Assembly (NCBI RefSeq): GCF_029784155.1
Contig: NC_073691.1
Location: forward strand, 58,328,217-58,392,216
Reading direction: 5' to 3'
Length of the DNA stretch: 64,000 nucleotides
Origin: Uranotaenia lowii
Taxonomy: Eukaryota; Arthropoda; Insecta; Diptera; Culicidae
Shown here: positions 53,326-64,000 of the stretch, in pieces
Layout: every line of letters starts with the position of its first letter
Numbering within the stretch: the stretch's first letter is position 1
The notes under the pieces: generated by a model
Told to the model about the DNA's origin: nothing
Database searches by the model: none
Seen by the model: only the letters and a program-made list of their open reading frames with translations
Translations under genes and position numbers: made by a program

Positions 53326-55205
53326 TTCCAACATTGTTATTATTTTTTTTTTTTTTCAAAGATAAACATAATGTTTACGGTGTCATAATTTGGACTTTGT
53401 AACAATTCCTTTTAAAGGTACACATGTTCATCTTCATCACAAATTAAATGATACCAAAATATGTTGAACCTTATTTAAAATGTGGAATTTTTGGGTATGG
53501 GTATAGTAACAGAAACATTGAGATCCAAGATATCAATTTGCCTCCGGATCCAGTTGATTTCTTGCTAAGAAGTTTATTTTAATGAGAAGAAAAGTTCTCA
53601 AAGTTGACCTAAAAAAGGCAGCTCAAATTGTAAGTACCAGTACAAAAAATCTGTCCAACATAAAATTAGAATTAGAGGTTAAGAACGAGAATTTTCGTTT
53701 TAATTTATGAGTCAAGTTCGCAGTTGTTGACAGATTGGCCTTGTTTCAATGATTTGATTTCCATAAACATAATTAGATATTTTTCCAAGTACAGTGACAA
53801 ATACGCTTGAGAGGTATATAAAATCGATTTCAACCAAAAATGCGTTCATGTTTTTTTTAATTATTTCAAGCATTCATTTGACTTTCGACCGGCATTTCAA
53901 TTTTCAGACCACTCCAACGGCCGAAGAACAACTGCAATGTTATATTATGGAAGTTTTTCAAAGCTCAGAGATTTTTTTTTAAACTTGTAAGTACTATCGA
54001 TATTCAGTAAAAAAGTTATCAAATCAATCGATATGTAATTTATTCAGTTTTTGTTTTTAATTATAGGAAATCCATCATCCGGATCTCAAAATGTTGCTGA
54101 AGTGAATATGTTTTTCATCCCATTTTTCCGGTTACGCTTAGATTGGTCAGGATGATCGGGGCAATGTTAACCTTAACCTTCATATATTGGGCAACCTGAA
54201 TGTCTTCAAATAATATTGGATGTATTAGAACCGGAAAGTTAAAAAAATAGTTGAAAAATTATTCAAGCAGCAGAAAAATACTATGGAAAATTGCAAATTA
54301 TTCATCTAGTGCTAATCGGATGTGGACCGCATCGCCTTCCAGATCTAATCCTAAAAGCTTAATGGCCAAAAAGGAAGTTACTAGTAATGTGTGGCCGTTA
54401 AAATAGTTTTGATGCTTTGCTAATGTAATCAATTTCTCGGATCATTCTTACTCGATCGATGTGTATGATACCAATAAAAACCGGAATTCTCATTTTTTCA
54501 TTTAATAGAAAGTTGACTAATACGAAGAATACATAAATTTTTTATAATTTCATTCCCGAATCAAACTCTTTTCTTATTTTGTGTGATGAGAGCAATAAGT
54601 TTTGTTAAGCTAGCATTTTATTTTTGATGAGATGCGATCGGCTTTCAAAGCCAAATTGAACATTATTTTCTTCCTAAAGCATTTCCCCGGCATTTTCCGG
54701 GACAAAGAAGTTGATTTATCGCGCCCACAGAATAAGTTTCAATAACTTGGTAATCCCAGCATTAACAAAATCTATGTATTAGCTAATAAAAATAGGCCAG
54801 ACATTTTCCACTGATAATAATTTCGCTTTTCCGTTTTTTTGTTTCCTTGTTTATACTACATTTGAAGAAAGAACCACAATTCTTCAGAAAACTCTGAAAC
54901 ATTTTAATAACAATATCCTCTTTAAACATCAACAGAACACTTTCATCGTGCTATGCTATCGTTTGTTATCTTTGATATATTGAATACATAAATTTGGTGT
55001 AATTTTTTACATCTTTTCCAAGTAATAGAATAAACGAGAAAATGATGTAATATTAGAGCTGTTTTGCGACTCAAGTTATGTGCACGTTTTTGATGTAATA
55101 TAGCAACACTTTTTTGCTGTGTAGAGAGGATTTTAATAGTAGTTTTCATTCGTCCTCTGCTAAGAAACCAATTCAATGGGATTCCACATGGAGTCCATTC
55201 TTTTA
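53326..55205. other. Mostly unassigned; one exon-like stretch
   Basis: At 53908-53982 (+) an open frame TTPTAEEQLQCYIMEVFQSS follows a good acceptor (TTTCAATTTTCAG) and ends in TAA after 24 codons. It could be a short terminal exon or chance. A poly(T) run is at 53343-53357. The remainder is AT-rich with nothing recognised. Confidence 0.3.
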
Positions 55206-55545
55206 CAGAAGAGCCCCGCTTATCCGAGCTTCCGCTTTAAATATCCGAGCCATCATTTTCATACAAAATTCATGTTTAGTTGGGTTTGGCGGGTTTGGGT
55301 TTTATCGCTACAATATTGTTCTGCTATCAACTCGACATTTTTAAGCGAGTTTATAATCCGAACTCGCTGGAAAACGTTGAATGAATCGCAAAACAAAATG
55401 CATGTCTTAATATCGAGCGATGCGCTTGGATGATATGCAAAACGAGAACTAATGAATGAGGATTTCTATTTTATTCATGAAATCCAAGGTTTCACTTATC
55501 CGATGTACTTTTTCCGCAGACTGTCTCGGATAAGCGGGGTTCTTC
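55206..55545. mobile_element. Pogo/Tigger-like MITE
   Basis: Ends CAGAAGAGCCCCGCTTATCC and the complement of GGATAAGCGGGGTTCTTC. Inner words TTATCCGAG / CTCGGATAAG are typical of pogo-group ends. TA precedes the left end. The right end abuts the Penelope-type hairpin, so the right TA is lost. 340 bp, non-coding. Confidence 0.75.
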
Positions 55546-55907
55546 GGTGCCGTTTAGCACCATCCTCAAGGATTTTACAAGGGTTTTAATGAAGTGTTTT
55601 AAATTTTTTAAAATATTGTTTGTTGGTTTAATTAGTGTTATGTTGTACGCACAAAATAGTCGTTGTTTCTGTGCTTTATGTGAAAACGTACTATACGGAT
55701 TTTACATTTAGGTTTAGTTTTACTGTGAAACTAAACCTAAATGCAAAATTCGGATAGTACGCATAAAGTACAGAAACAACATCCATTTTGTGAGTACAAC
55801 ATAACACTAATTAAACCAACAAACGCTATTTTTTAAATTTGAAAATACATCATTAAAACCCTTGTATAATCCTTGAGGATGGTGTTAAACATCACCGAAA
55901 CGTCGGA
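55546..55907. mobile_element. Inverted pair of Penelope-like terminal sequences (hairpin)
   Basis: 55546-55720 is the imperfect complement of 55728-55907 (roughly 85% by eye), with a 7-base loop in TTTAGTTTTACTGTGAAACT. Shared text: ATCCTCAAGGATT, ACAAGGGTTTTAATGA, TTTGTTGGTTTAATTAGTGT. The right arm ends in a hammerhead-like core with CGAAACGTCGG, as in Penelope terminal repeats; the left arm loses this core at the pogo junction. Confidence 0.65.
55871..55906 (+). ncRNA. Hammerhead-like core, diverged
   Basis: CC TTGAGGA, stem GGTG / CACC, GAAAC, GTC, GG. It matches CUGANGA-stem II-GAAA-NUH except U for the first conserved C. With that change the ribozyme is likely weak or inactive. Confidence 0.4.
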
Positions 55908-58900
55908 GAAGGAATAAATATCGTTAGTTTCTAATAATGTGACTGATTTACTGGAAAAATTAGCATTAAAATATACAGTTAACATCTCAAAAATAGCATA
56001 AAACGATGAAAATACATCATCTTGCAATTCCTTTCATAAGCAATTTTTAATGATAAATTTCTAAAGAATTTTTACAGCTGAAACTCTGAAGAATTCCTTC
56101 AACTTAGAAATTATTGTTCGCGAGTTATTTTCCACGACAGCACAGACAAACGAACAGCAGCAGCTGGAACAGGGTGTGTTCTATGTAAGACACAAAGCTA
56201 TCACATGTTTTTTCTCTCGTCTCTGTACATAATCAGAACTACCTACTTCAAAGGACCATTTCAATGACCGTATGAGAGATCAGATCGGTGGCACTGATGA
56301 TGGCGAAAGGGTAGAGCCCAACGAATCAACGGACAGACAGAGCCGGACGAAACACAAGGGACCAGATTGGTACATGGCTTTTTTTTGCAGTTGTTCCAAG
56401 ATTCGTGTAGCATAACTCTCCCATAAGCAAGCAACAGACTACTGGGGCTGGGACCCTGCCTTGCCAATTGGATTGGATTAGCGAATGGCTTTGGTCAGAA
56501 ATCAATGCCAAAGGCATGTATGTGATTACCCTCTGGCTTAGTCGTTGAACTGAGATCGAATCCAAGAGGCGATCCTATCGATTTTCCAGCCCGCGTTTCG
56601 TGTCAATATTGACTCTTTTTCTTCCCTTCCCTACTCCTCGGCGAAGATTTGAATGTTCCATGTTTAGGATAAGTGAGCCCATTTCGAACCCATTAGTTTT
56701 TTTTCGGTCGTAAAAATATTGTTGACAATATTTGCCATACTCTAATTTCAATGTAGGCCGGAAATTGAAGCATCCACTCTCGACTGGTTCTCTGAAAAAA
56801 AGACTCCATCAAAACGTTGGGTAAGCTTTGCCCTAAGAATTTGGTTTGAGGGAAAATTTTTATATTCTTTGTGGGGTTTCCAATCTCTCAACATTCCAGT
56901 TCGCCAAATTAACAAACTAGCTTTTTTTCTCGACCATAAAAAAACGCCAACTCCTCAATCATGTCCAGGCCCAGAAAATCGGTCAATTTGCTAAATTCTT
57001 CGTCAGCTATTTGTGTCATGTCTTCGACGTCGTCGTCGCCGTCTTTCGGAAAGCGCACTCTTTCTATTCAAGGTAATTAGCTTGTCCGCTGCGCGAAGAA
57101 TTTCCTTTGGGTTTACCAATTCTAGTCACATCACGGTGGATGGACAGACAGGCGGACACTTGTTTTAAAACTGACCAGGTCCCAGCCATTTCACAGACAG
57201 AGGCGAATGCCCTTAATGGGGATTGCGCCAGGTTCCTGTCACGCCACCCGTTTAAATCTTTTGTTTGGCGCACTTGTAACTATTTTGTAGCAGTACACGA
57301 AATCGTTCTAGGGTTGGGCGAACCAGCAATTTCGAAAAAGTGGGGGACAATTTTGTCATTTCTTCGTTGCCGACTACGTGATTTCAATAGATTATGGAAA
57401 GTTGACTCTGTTTCGAAAACAAGAGGGCACGATTAACTTACCTTTATGGACCACACATAGATGGAGTGAAGATACACACACATCTGACCTAAAACCTGCA
57501 GTCACAGTGGAATAGGAATTACTCTTGAGCAGAGTTTCTAAAATATTAAAACTTTTATAGGAACTTCGTCAACAGTATAGGTTTACGGACTTTTCAGCCA
57601 TACTAATCTATACGGAAACCCGTCAATTTGCCGGGTGAGAAAAAGCAACAGTAGATGTATAATATTTCTATAGTACTAAGTATTTCAAATTAACAATTTT
57701 TTCTCAAGAATCTACTTTCTTAAAAACCACATGAAATTTTGGTTTTTCCGAAAAAAAAAATTAGAAAAGGATTTTTTCAAATCTTCTTTCTTGACGTATT
57801 TCTGAGTATGAGAATTTCGAATCAGAATATGCATAAACCTAAGTTCTTTTATAAATGGGACAGTTACGAATGCGTGTATCTCGAAAACCATTCGTTTGAT
57901 CTAAGTACGTTCTATGAAGGAAATGAAGGTAATCTTATGATTATTCATGAAAAAAATTGAAAGAAAATATTTATCGTTTTTTTGTAAAAAAAAAAACTTT
58001 TATTCTTGATACCTCCCATCGGCCGGCACACATTTTTTCATTCATGGTATTCATCAGTTTTTCATACTTATACATCGTCTAATCTGTATTTCAGATGGCT
58101 GCATCCTCCTCCTACAATTTCTGCTACTTTTCGGTCTAATACTTCTCTTTTAAAAGAAACTGAGGGCAATTTAGTGGATACAGCTGTTTCGGAATTAACA
58201 AAACTTGATTAGTTTTCAGCCACTTTAAAACTTGTTTAATCGAATTTCTGCTGACAATAACGAAGTGAAACCATTATGAGATTGAACTTAAAGTAATGGA
58301 ATTTGATTTTGAAGGAAACTGTGCAAAATTATTTTTCCTTTTTCTCTTGCATCGTAAATATCTCAAAAACGCGTAATTTTTAAATTTTGAAAAAATAGTT
58401 CAGATAGTACTTTTTACAGGCAGAAAAATGCTGTCAAAATTTTGAATGTCCGATTACTATAAGCAAAGAAAGGGTCCCATTTTAAAAGAACTAAGCTTTA
58501 GAATATTGAAAGTTAATCTCTAATACCTTTTAAACCATAAGCCAAAACGTTTTGCGGTCTTCAAAAAAGTTGCTGAATGAGTTAAGGTCTTAAATTTTGA
58601 AAACTTAAAAATGATTTTCAGTGATGCTAGAAATTATTATAGAGCGTATATTAATTTTATAATGAAATTTATTTCAAAAAGTTATAGCTCCTAATTCAAA
58701 ATGGAAAAATGATAAAGATAGGTATTGCGTATTCAGAGAAAAATTGGATTAACTCAACGATAGTTATAACAAAATTTGATAACCGTAATTTGACAGCTTT
58801 GCTGATAAGTTGCACGCTAACTTTTGGCTTCCCCTTCCCCTAACTCTCACGAATTGTCAAAAAACGGGTCATTTTTTCAGATCAATATTACCCCATATTT

Positions 58901-59402
58901 GAAAAACCTCGATTATAAAGGGTATTTCTAGGTCTTGTCAAAATTCCGAAAGTTTCTTTGCATTTTTCTGCGGTTGTAGATCGTGGTAAATATTTATTTT
59001 GTTAAACATTTTTATTATATTTCTAAAAAATATTCTCTCAACACATTCTCCTAGAACAAAAAGATTTGAGGTGAGAATCCACGATTTTTTTTGAAAATTG
59101 AATAGCAAACATGCATGTTGTACGTCTTCTTGCTGATTTTGTCTGGTAAGTTTTTTTCCTCAAATTATTCAAGAAACTAATGGAATTTTTAATTTTCTTG
59201 TAAATGAAGATGCCACTAATAAGGAGAATTAGGCACTTGGGACACGAGTCTTCAAATTTGAAACGAATAATTGATAGTTATTGTGATTGTGAATCAAAGC
59301 AATATCACATTTGAGGTTTTATTTAACTATTTTGAATTGTTATTTCTCTAGCAACAGCTTACATTGCCAGCAAACGCTGGCATATGAAATAAAGGATTTT
59401 AT
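55908..59402. other. Mostly unassigned; possible exon(s) near 56.8-57.1 kb
   Basis: 56757-56820 (+) is bounded by TTTCAATGTAG and GTAAGC and reads PEIEASTLDWFSEKKTPSKR: good splice signals for a 64-bp exon. 56910-57072 is open in three frames (for example + GQFAKFFVSYLCHVFDVVVA to CAAG/GTAATT, or minus MTQIADEEFSKLTDFLGLDM), so strand cannot be decided. A 109-residue plus frame at 57107-57436 is unrecognised. 57500-59400 is AT-rich with no feature. Confidence 0.3.
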
Positions 59403-60346
59403 CCCATTTACCCGGAAACTTTTGCCCAGAATGAATTTTTCCCAGAATGACAAATACCCGAGATCAAACCCCAGAATGAACCATTTCCCAGAAAAAAATT
59501 CCCCAGAATGTACCATTTACCAGATTTTTTTTTCCCAAAATGGACCATTTCCCAGAATTTTTTTCCCCAGAATGGAACATTTCCCAGAATGGCACAAATC
59601 CCAGAATTTTTCCTGTAGTATTTTAATTTGTTTTTTTCTAATGAATTCTTGTAAATTTCATATGACTCGTAAATTATTTTTTCAAAATGATTTTTTAAAT
59701 GAAACTACAGGTTTGAAATTTTCCAACTGAATTTATTTTAGAGCTAATATTGTGCTTTGTTTATGGTTTGGGTACTTTAATTCATGAAATGCTAACAAAG
59801 GTCCTTTAAAAACCCGTTTTGGTATCCGACTCCTCACTCTGCGCGTTCGAACTTGAAAGACGTTTTGTCCTTCACGCTGTCGCGTGGCGGACGAGGCTAA
59901 GGGATCACCCCTAGCTTTCACGCAGACCTAGGAAGCCCCGGCAGACCTAGACCAATGTATTAGGGCCGCCGCTTCCGACGGCGGGTCGGTGGCCACCTCG
60001 GATTTGGGAGCTTCGGCGGCTTTGTGCCTACCTTAGCCCCTTCATCCTCGTTGGTTGCGGCTTTGCCGCAAAATAGTAGTATTATGGGAACCCAATTTTT
60101 GTGGAAACAATCTATTTGAATTTCAGGTTGGATAAACATATTAAATTTTCTGGGAAATGGCAATTCTGGCGAAAGATTTTCTGGGAAATGGATCATTCTG
60201 GTAAATTTTTTTCTGGGAAATGGTTCATTCTGGGAAAAAAATTCTGGTAAATGGTGCATTCTGTGAAAAAAAATTCTGGGGAAGTGGATTTCTGGTGATT
60301 GAAATTCTGGCGATTTTTCATTCTGGGCAATGGTTTTCGGGAAAAT
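59403..60346. mobile_element. MITE with CCCAGAATG-repeat arms
   Basis: Ends CCATTTACCCGGAAAC and the complement of GTTTTCGGGAAAATGG. The left arm (59403-59610) repeats CCCAGAATG-ACCATTTCCCAGAA about six times; the right arm (60145-60346) carries the complementary TTCTGGGAAATGG-TCATTCTGGG units. Between them 59620-60140 is an unrelated core, including a GC-rich patch (59835-60060, GGGCCGCCGCTTCCGACGG). Frames crossing the arms are repeat artefacts. Confidence 0.8.
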
Positions 60347-61737
60347 GGAGTACAACCGAAATAAAGGGTAAAAATCATCCGCTGTAGGTTTTGAAATAAG
60401 GGGTAATAAGGGTGAGTATCCCTTAAAGGGTAAAAAGGATTTCTCCCAGTCTTATTGAATAATGGGTAATAAGTATTCGTTAAGGGGTAGCTAAAAGTTA
60501 GCGTGTGCATTTTCATCTGTGTAGCCGAATAATACTTAAGCAAATCATCACCTATATATCGTAGCAAATCCTCATCCTGTATATCGTTTTTTTAAGGTGC
60601 GCTAAATTATTATTTGCATGAGTGAATCAAGTTTTTGACGATCTTTGTAAATTATTAGATATCGATAAGAGTCGATTATTTTAAAACATCTATGACTTGT
60701 TTTAAAGTCATTTTGTTGAACTTGTCTTCTTCTTCTTCTCACATCAACATGACCAAAACTTGTATGCATCCTGGAAAATGAGAAACTTGCGTTGCTCATT
60801 TTTCTTTTCAACATAGTATCTGATACATAGAACAAAAATTGCAGATACTACTACGGCCAGGCCAACCATGTGATGAAAAACGCAAAAGATACGGGGGCAA
60901 GGGAGTAATGAAGCGTGGAGTTCCCTGCCAAACGCTTCATATGATTTCATATGATATATCATATAATTTTATAGAGTTAAGGTGTTTGTGATTTTCTTTA
61001 TAGATAATAAATAAGCAAAAAAAATTATACAAAACGGGCTCACCAAATCAATGTAAAACGATGATTATGGATAATTCAGGACACAGTCAAAGCTTCAACT
61101 GCGGTAAAAGTTTTTGTGAACGTGGCTTGACTGGATCAGGTGATGTTGTGGTAACTGCCGACCTCGCTTCTTTGGAGGAACCGAGGCTAAATAGTAGGGC
61201 TTCTTTTTGGTTGGCCTCTGGTCGGATCCATTTCTCGAACTTTAACCACCATAAGCTTCCACCTTCAAATATTTCACAAATATCACGTATTTAAAAAAAT
61301 TCCTGTCAAAAAATCCTGACCGTTTTCTTCGCCCCGATAACTCATTTTGTTGAACTTGTATTGAAAAACTCTTGATTGATATGAATTAAGATAGAAAGAA
61401 TGCTCATATTGAAATAATAAAAGTGCTTGGTTTTTCGGACCACATCTAGTTTTTTAAAAAGTTCATACAAAAAAATCTCAATGATTTGAATGATTTCAAT
61501 TTTCATGAAGATCAAGGAAGTTTGATGAAAAAAAATTGCTATTCTGTTCAATTACATTCAATTCCAACCGATAGTGATGAATTGATAATGAACTGACCAA
61601 TTCTAGTATGAAATCTTAGAATTTCAACATATTGAGGATCAAATCTGAGGTTTAGTGACATTTACTTTACGCTTTTTGTTACCCTGAGCACAACTACTCT
61701 TAAATGTGAAATTCAATTTTAAATAATACTAGCTGAC
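60347..61737. other. Unassigned; one membrane-segment-like frame
   Basis: 60360-60500 repeats GGGGTAATAAG / AGGGTAAAAA words. On the minus strand 60962-60744 encodes 72 residues with HMVGLAVVVSAIFVLCIRYY followed by VEKKNEQRKF, which looks like a transmembrane stretch with a basic stop-transfer. No start context, family or splice structure supports it, so it is not called as a gene. 61061-61294 (+) is open, unrecognised. Confidence 0.3.
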
Positions 61738-62046
61738 CCGGTAAACTTCGTTTTATCTTTAAATAAATAAATCGTAATAAATGTTTTGTTTCATCCACAC
61801 GTCCTTAACTTCATCGTGCTCGGGAATCGAGTTTTTTGAAAATCGTACTAAATTGTACGGCTTTCCCATTTAAAGTTGATTTAGTATGGGCACCCCCCTT
61901 CCATAAAAAGTGAGATTCTTGAAACTATTATACAAACCATCTCTGACCCAAAAAACCCGCGGATACCAAATTTTACTTCATTCCGACCAACCGTTTATAC
62001 AATATGTTATTACAAAGAAAACGCTTCCATTTTTATATATGAGATT
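61738..62046 (+). mobile_element. Short member of the CTAGCTGACCCGG family
   Basis: Begins ACTAGCTGACCCGGTAAACT and ends TCCATTTTTATATATGAGAT, the same two ends as 47961-49910, with only about 310 bp between and no internal unit array. It shows GTATGGGCACCCCCCTTCC and a GAACC-poor 3' side. No protein. Confidence 0.7.
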
Positions 62047-63820
62047 ATAATAAATCAAAAACAATACTTCAATTAATTCAAGAATTCGAAATTTACACAT
62101 TTTATCCTCTCATCGTATGTTTTTCGCGGTTCTTTTTAAATGTAATAAAAATATCACCAAAAAATTAAAATGTAGTAAATTTCCATTGGTTTTTATGTTT
62201 TCATAGATCAAATAACTTATCAGCCCAGTTTCATAAATATAAGCTATTAATTATTAAAAAAAAACATTGGTTTCCAAGAAAAAAATCAAAGATTTTTAAA
62301 TTTTTCATATATTTCCAATAATGACATATGACTTCGGAAACTAAAAAATTTTAATTTACCTTAAATTAATCTTCAAATTAGCCATAGTTTAGCTGACATA
62401 GTGAAATTTTATTATTCCGACTAGGATGGTCACGATCTTTGCTCAAAAATGCCATCTTGTTTTGGCCATTTTGTCATTCTGCTTCATTTTCAGACACCAA
62501 CAAAATAAAAAAAAATCTTCATAAATAGATAGTTAACATGTAGCCAATTCCAAATTGGAGGAGTTTATGAAAATCGGTTCAGTAATTTTGAAGAAACAGT
62601 CAAAATAGTAATCCGGACCTAAATGACCCGCTAACCGGCGAATTGTCCATTTTTTAACCGTAATATAGGCTAAAAATGCAGTGCGGAGTTGAACTTAAGT
62701 GAAACATGTGACAACATGTTTGAAAAACATTTACGTTTGAAAATTCTTCAAAAATTCTGTAAAAACTAACGGTTCATTGATTTTTTTTTGGGGATTTTCA
62801 TCCAGTTGGATGGTTCATCCCGTGTTCATTGATTAAGAGGTACGGTTTTTGCACCACTTTTTTACATTTTTAGTTGTCATGATCTTAAAAAATGTAAATT
62901 AAATATGTATATGCTTGTGCGCAACATATGGTCGGTAATTTTTCGATTTTTTTTCCTTAGACTTTGGATAACGTAAAAATGAACAGTTGTAGCTGATGAA
63001 TATTGTCTGAGAAACATATTTGGTTTACGTAAAGAAATTTCCGAGATTATAAATTATGTACAAATCGGTTGAAAACAAGAGAGATATAGCGATTTTAAGC
63101 GAGAAGTGTCAAATTAACACTCAAGGTCTGATTAGGGAGTTTTCCGCAAAACCTTACGACAAAAACGAGATCTCAGAAGCTGTATACGACGTTGTTGACA
63201 AATGATTCCGTGGTAATGGACCAGGATAGCTAGATTCTTAGGTATACTACTCCGTTGCTTGCATATGTATTAGTAGGCCAACCAAAAAATTGTTACAAAA
63301 ATTCCACAGAAATGTACGATGTACGTAATATGTAAATGTAATATTAGTTTTCAAGAAAAACTACTGATTTTAAAAGATTGCAAAAAATATAAAAATGTTC
63401 ACCAAAGTGTATACAACGCATTAAGCGCTTGTGCGAATGGAAAACATATTTTTTATGCGGATTTTTCATTGAGTTAAAAAAAATTGCTTTTTGCTATATT
63501 CCTTACAACTGTTTTTTTTTTTTGGATCTAATATAAAGGAGCATTCATTACAAGTTGCAACTAGTAAATTTTTTACAACTACATTTTAAAAAATGGAATT
63601 TTTAAATTCGAATATTTTGCTGAAACACTGCTAAAATGCCAAAGAAAACCTGTCTCGTAGTCAGAATATTGAAAGCTTTTGAGCATAAGTTTTACTAATT
63701 GCTACACAAGTTATTTCAAAGAATGCTACTGATTACTTATTTGAACAATAAGACCCCTCAATTTTCCATAAAATGTAATTTTGTTTCAAATCTCATACAT
63801 ATCGTTCGAAATTGCATAAC
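62047..63820. other. Unassigned AT-rich sequence
   Basis: No repeat ends, RNA genes or coding frames recognised. Confidence 0.4.
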
Positions 63821-63849
63821 TATTTTTGACCCTGTGTTTACACGCTCAG

Positions 63850-64000
63850 TCGATTGAGGTTAAGCGCAATGTTATACCTTTTGATCTCCCTATCTTGGTA
63901 ATGGAGGGCGAAACCTATGACAAGGCAGACTTCGCTTCCGGGACAAGAGTTTTATACAGCAACCAGAAGGAGAAAGGTGGCAGATACTTTCTAGCATATT
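63850..64000 (+). CDS. Exon-like open frame running off the window
   Basis: After a plausible acceptor (TGTTTACACGCTCAG, ending 63849) the frame stays open to the edge and reads EVKRNVIPFDLPILVMEGET then YDKADFASGTRVLYSNQKEK. The residue mix is that of real protein and unlike the AT-rich junk around it. I do not recognise a family. It could be a host exon continuing beyond 64000 or part of a transposon ORF. Confidence 0.35.

Overview
This window reads as AT-rich, intergenic or intronic DNA from an insect, most likely a mosquito or another dipteran. No complete host gene could be recognised. The organism call is an inference. It rests on R1-clade LINE fragments, a Penelope-like element, tRNA-derived SINEs, hAT, mariner and PIF/Harbinger miniature elements, and dispersed repeats of a style familiar from mosquito genomes. 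No bacterial gene organisation, CRISPR array, rRNA or free-standing tRNA gene was seen.

Layout. An octamer microsatellite lies at 0.3-1.6 kb. The most unusual object is at 3.27-9.99 kb: a composite insertion bounded by a 15-bp direct repeat. It holds a Penelope-type terminal sequence with a hammerhead-like motif, two near-identical 2.73-kb inverted arms around a 66-bp loop, and a second perfect 122-bp inverted repeat around a fragment of Penelope GIY-YIG endonuclease. The 62-bp loop module is repeated at the far end. From 10.1 to 14 kb there is one R1-clade LINE broken into three collinear pieces by a repeat that itself carries another LINE 3' end. From 15 to 22 kb lie an R1 fragment, a SINE with a 23-bp target duplication, a Tc1/mariner deletion derivative, a TACGTGAA-rich element with a nested hAT MITE, and a mariner remnant with very long inverted ends.

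At 23.4-26.5 kb is one copy of a composite dispersed repeat. A second, inverted, collinear copy at 43.3-47.1 kb lies inside a 4.93-kb hAT-type element with an 8-bp duplication. Both copies contain an internal (TTTTGTCAA)n array. Between them lie several MITEs and SINEs, a pair of mariner-like ends 6.8 kb apart, an R1-clade LINE inserted inside a (CTAGGACAAGGA)n satellite (36.0-39.0 kb), and a 1.75-kb hAT element with an 8-bp duplication.

From 48 to 64 kb are a repeat family with eight ~150-bp internal units, a 5'-truncated LINE with a 12-bp duplication inside a MITE, a 57-bp LINE stub with a 15-bp duplication, a 1.2-kb TA-flanked foldback element, a pogo-like MITE abutting a Penelope-terminus hairpin, and a MITE whose arms repeat CCCAGAATG. 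Only short exon-like stretches (near 35.7, 53.9, 56.8 and 63.9 kb) hint at host coding sequence, all with low confidence.

As a whole the window records layers of transposition. Several insertions can be ordered from target duplications and paralogous empty sites: SINE into dispersed repeat, LINE into MITE, SINE into MITE, hAT into dispersed repeat, and LINE into satellite.
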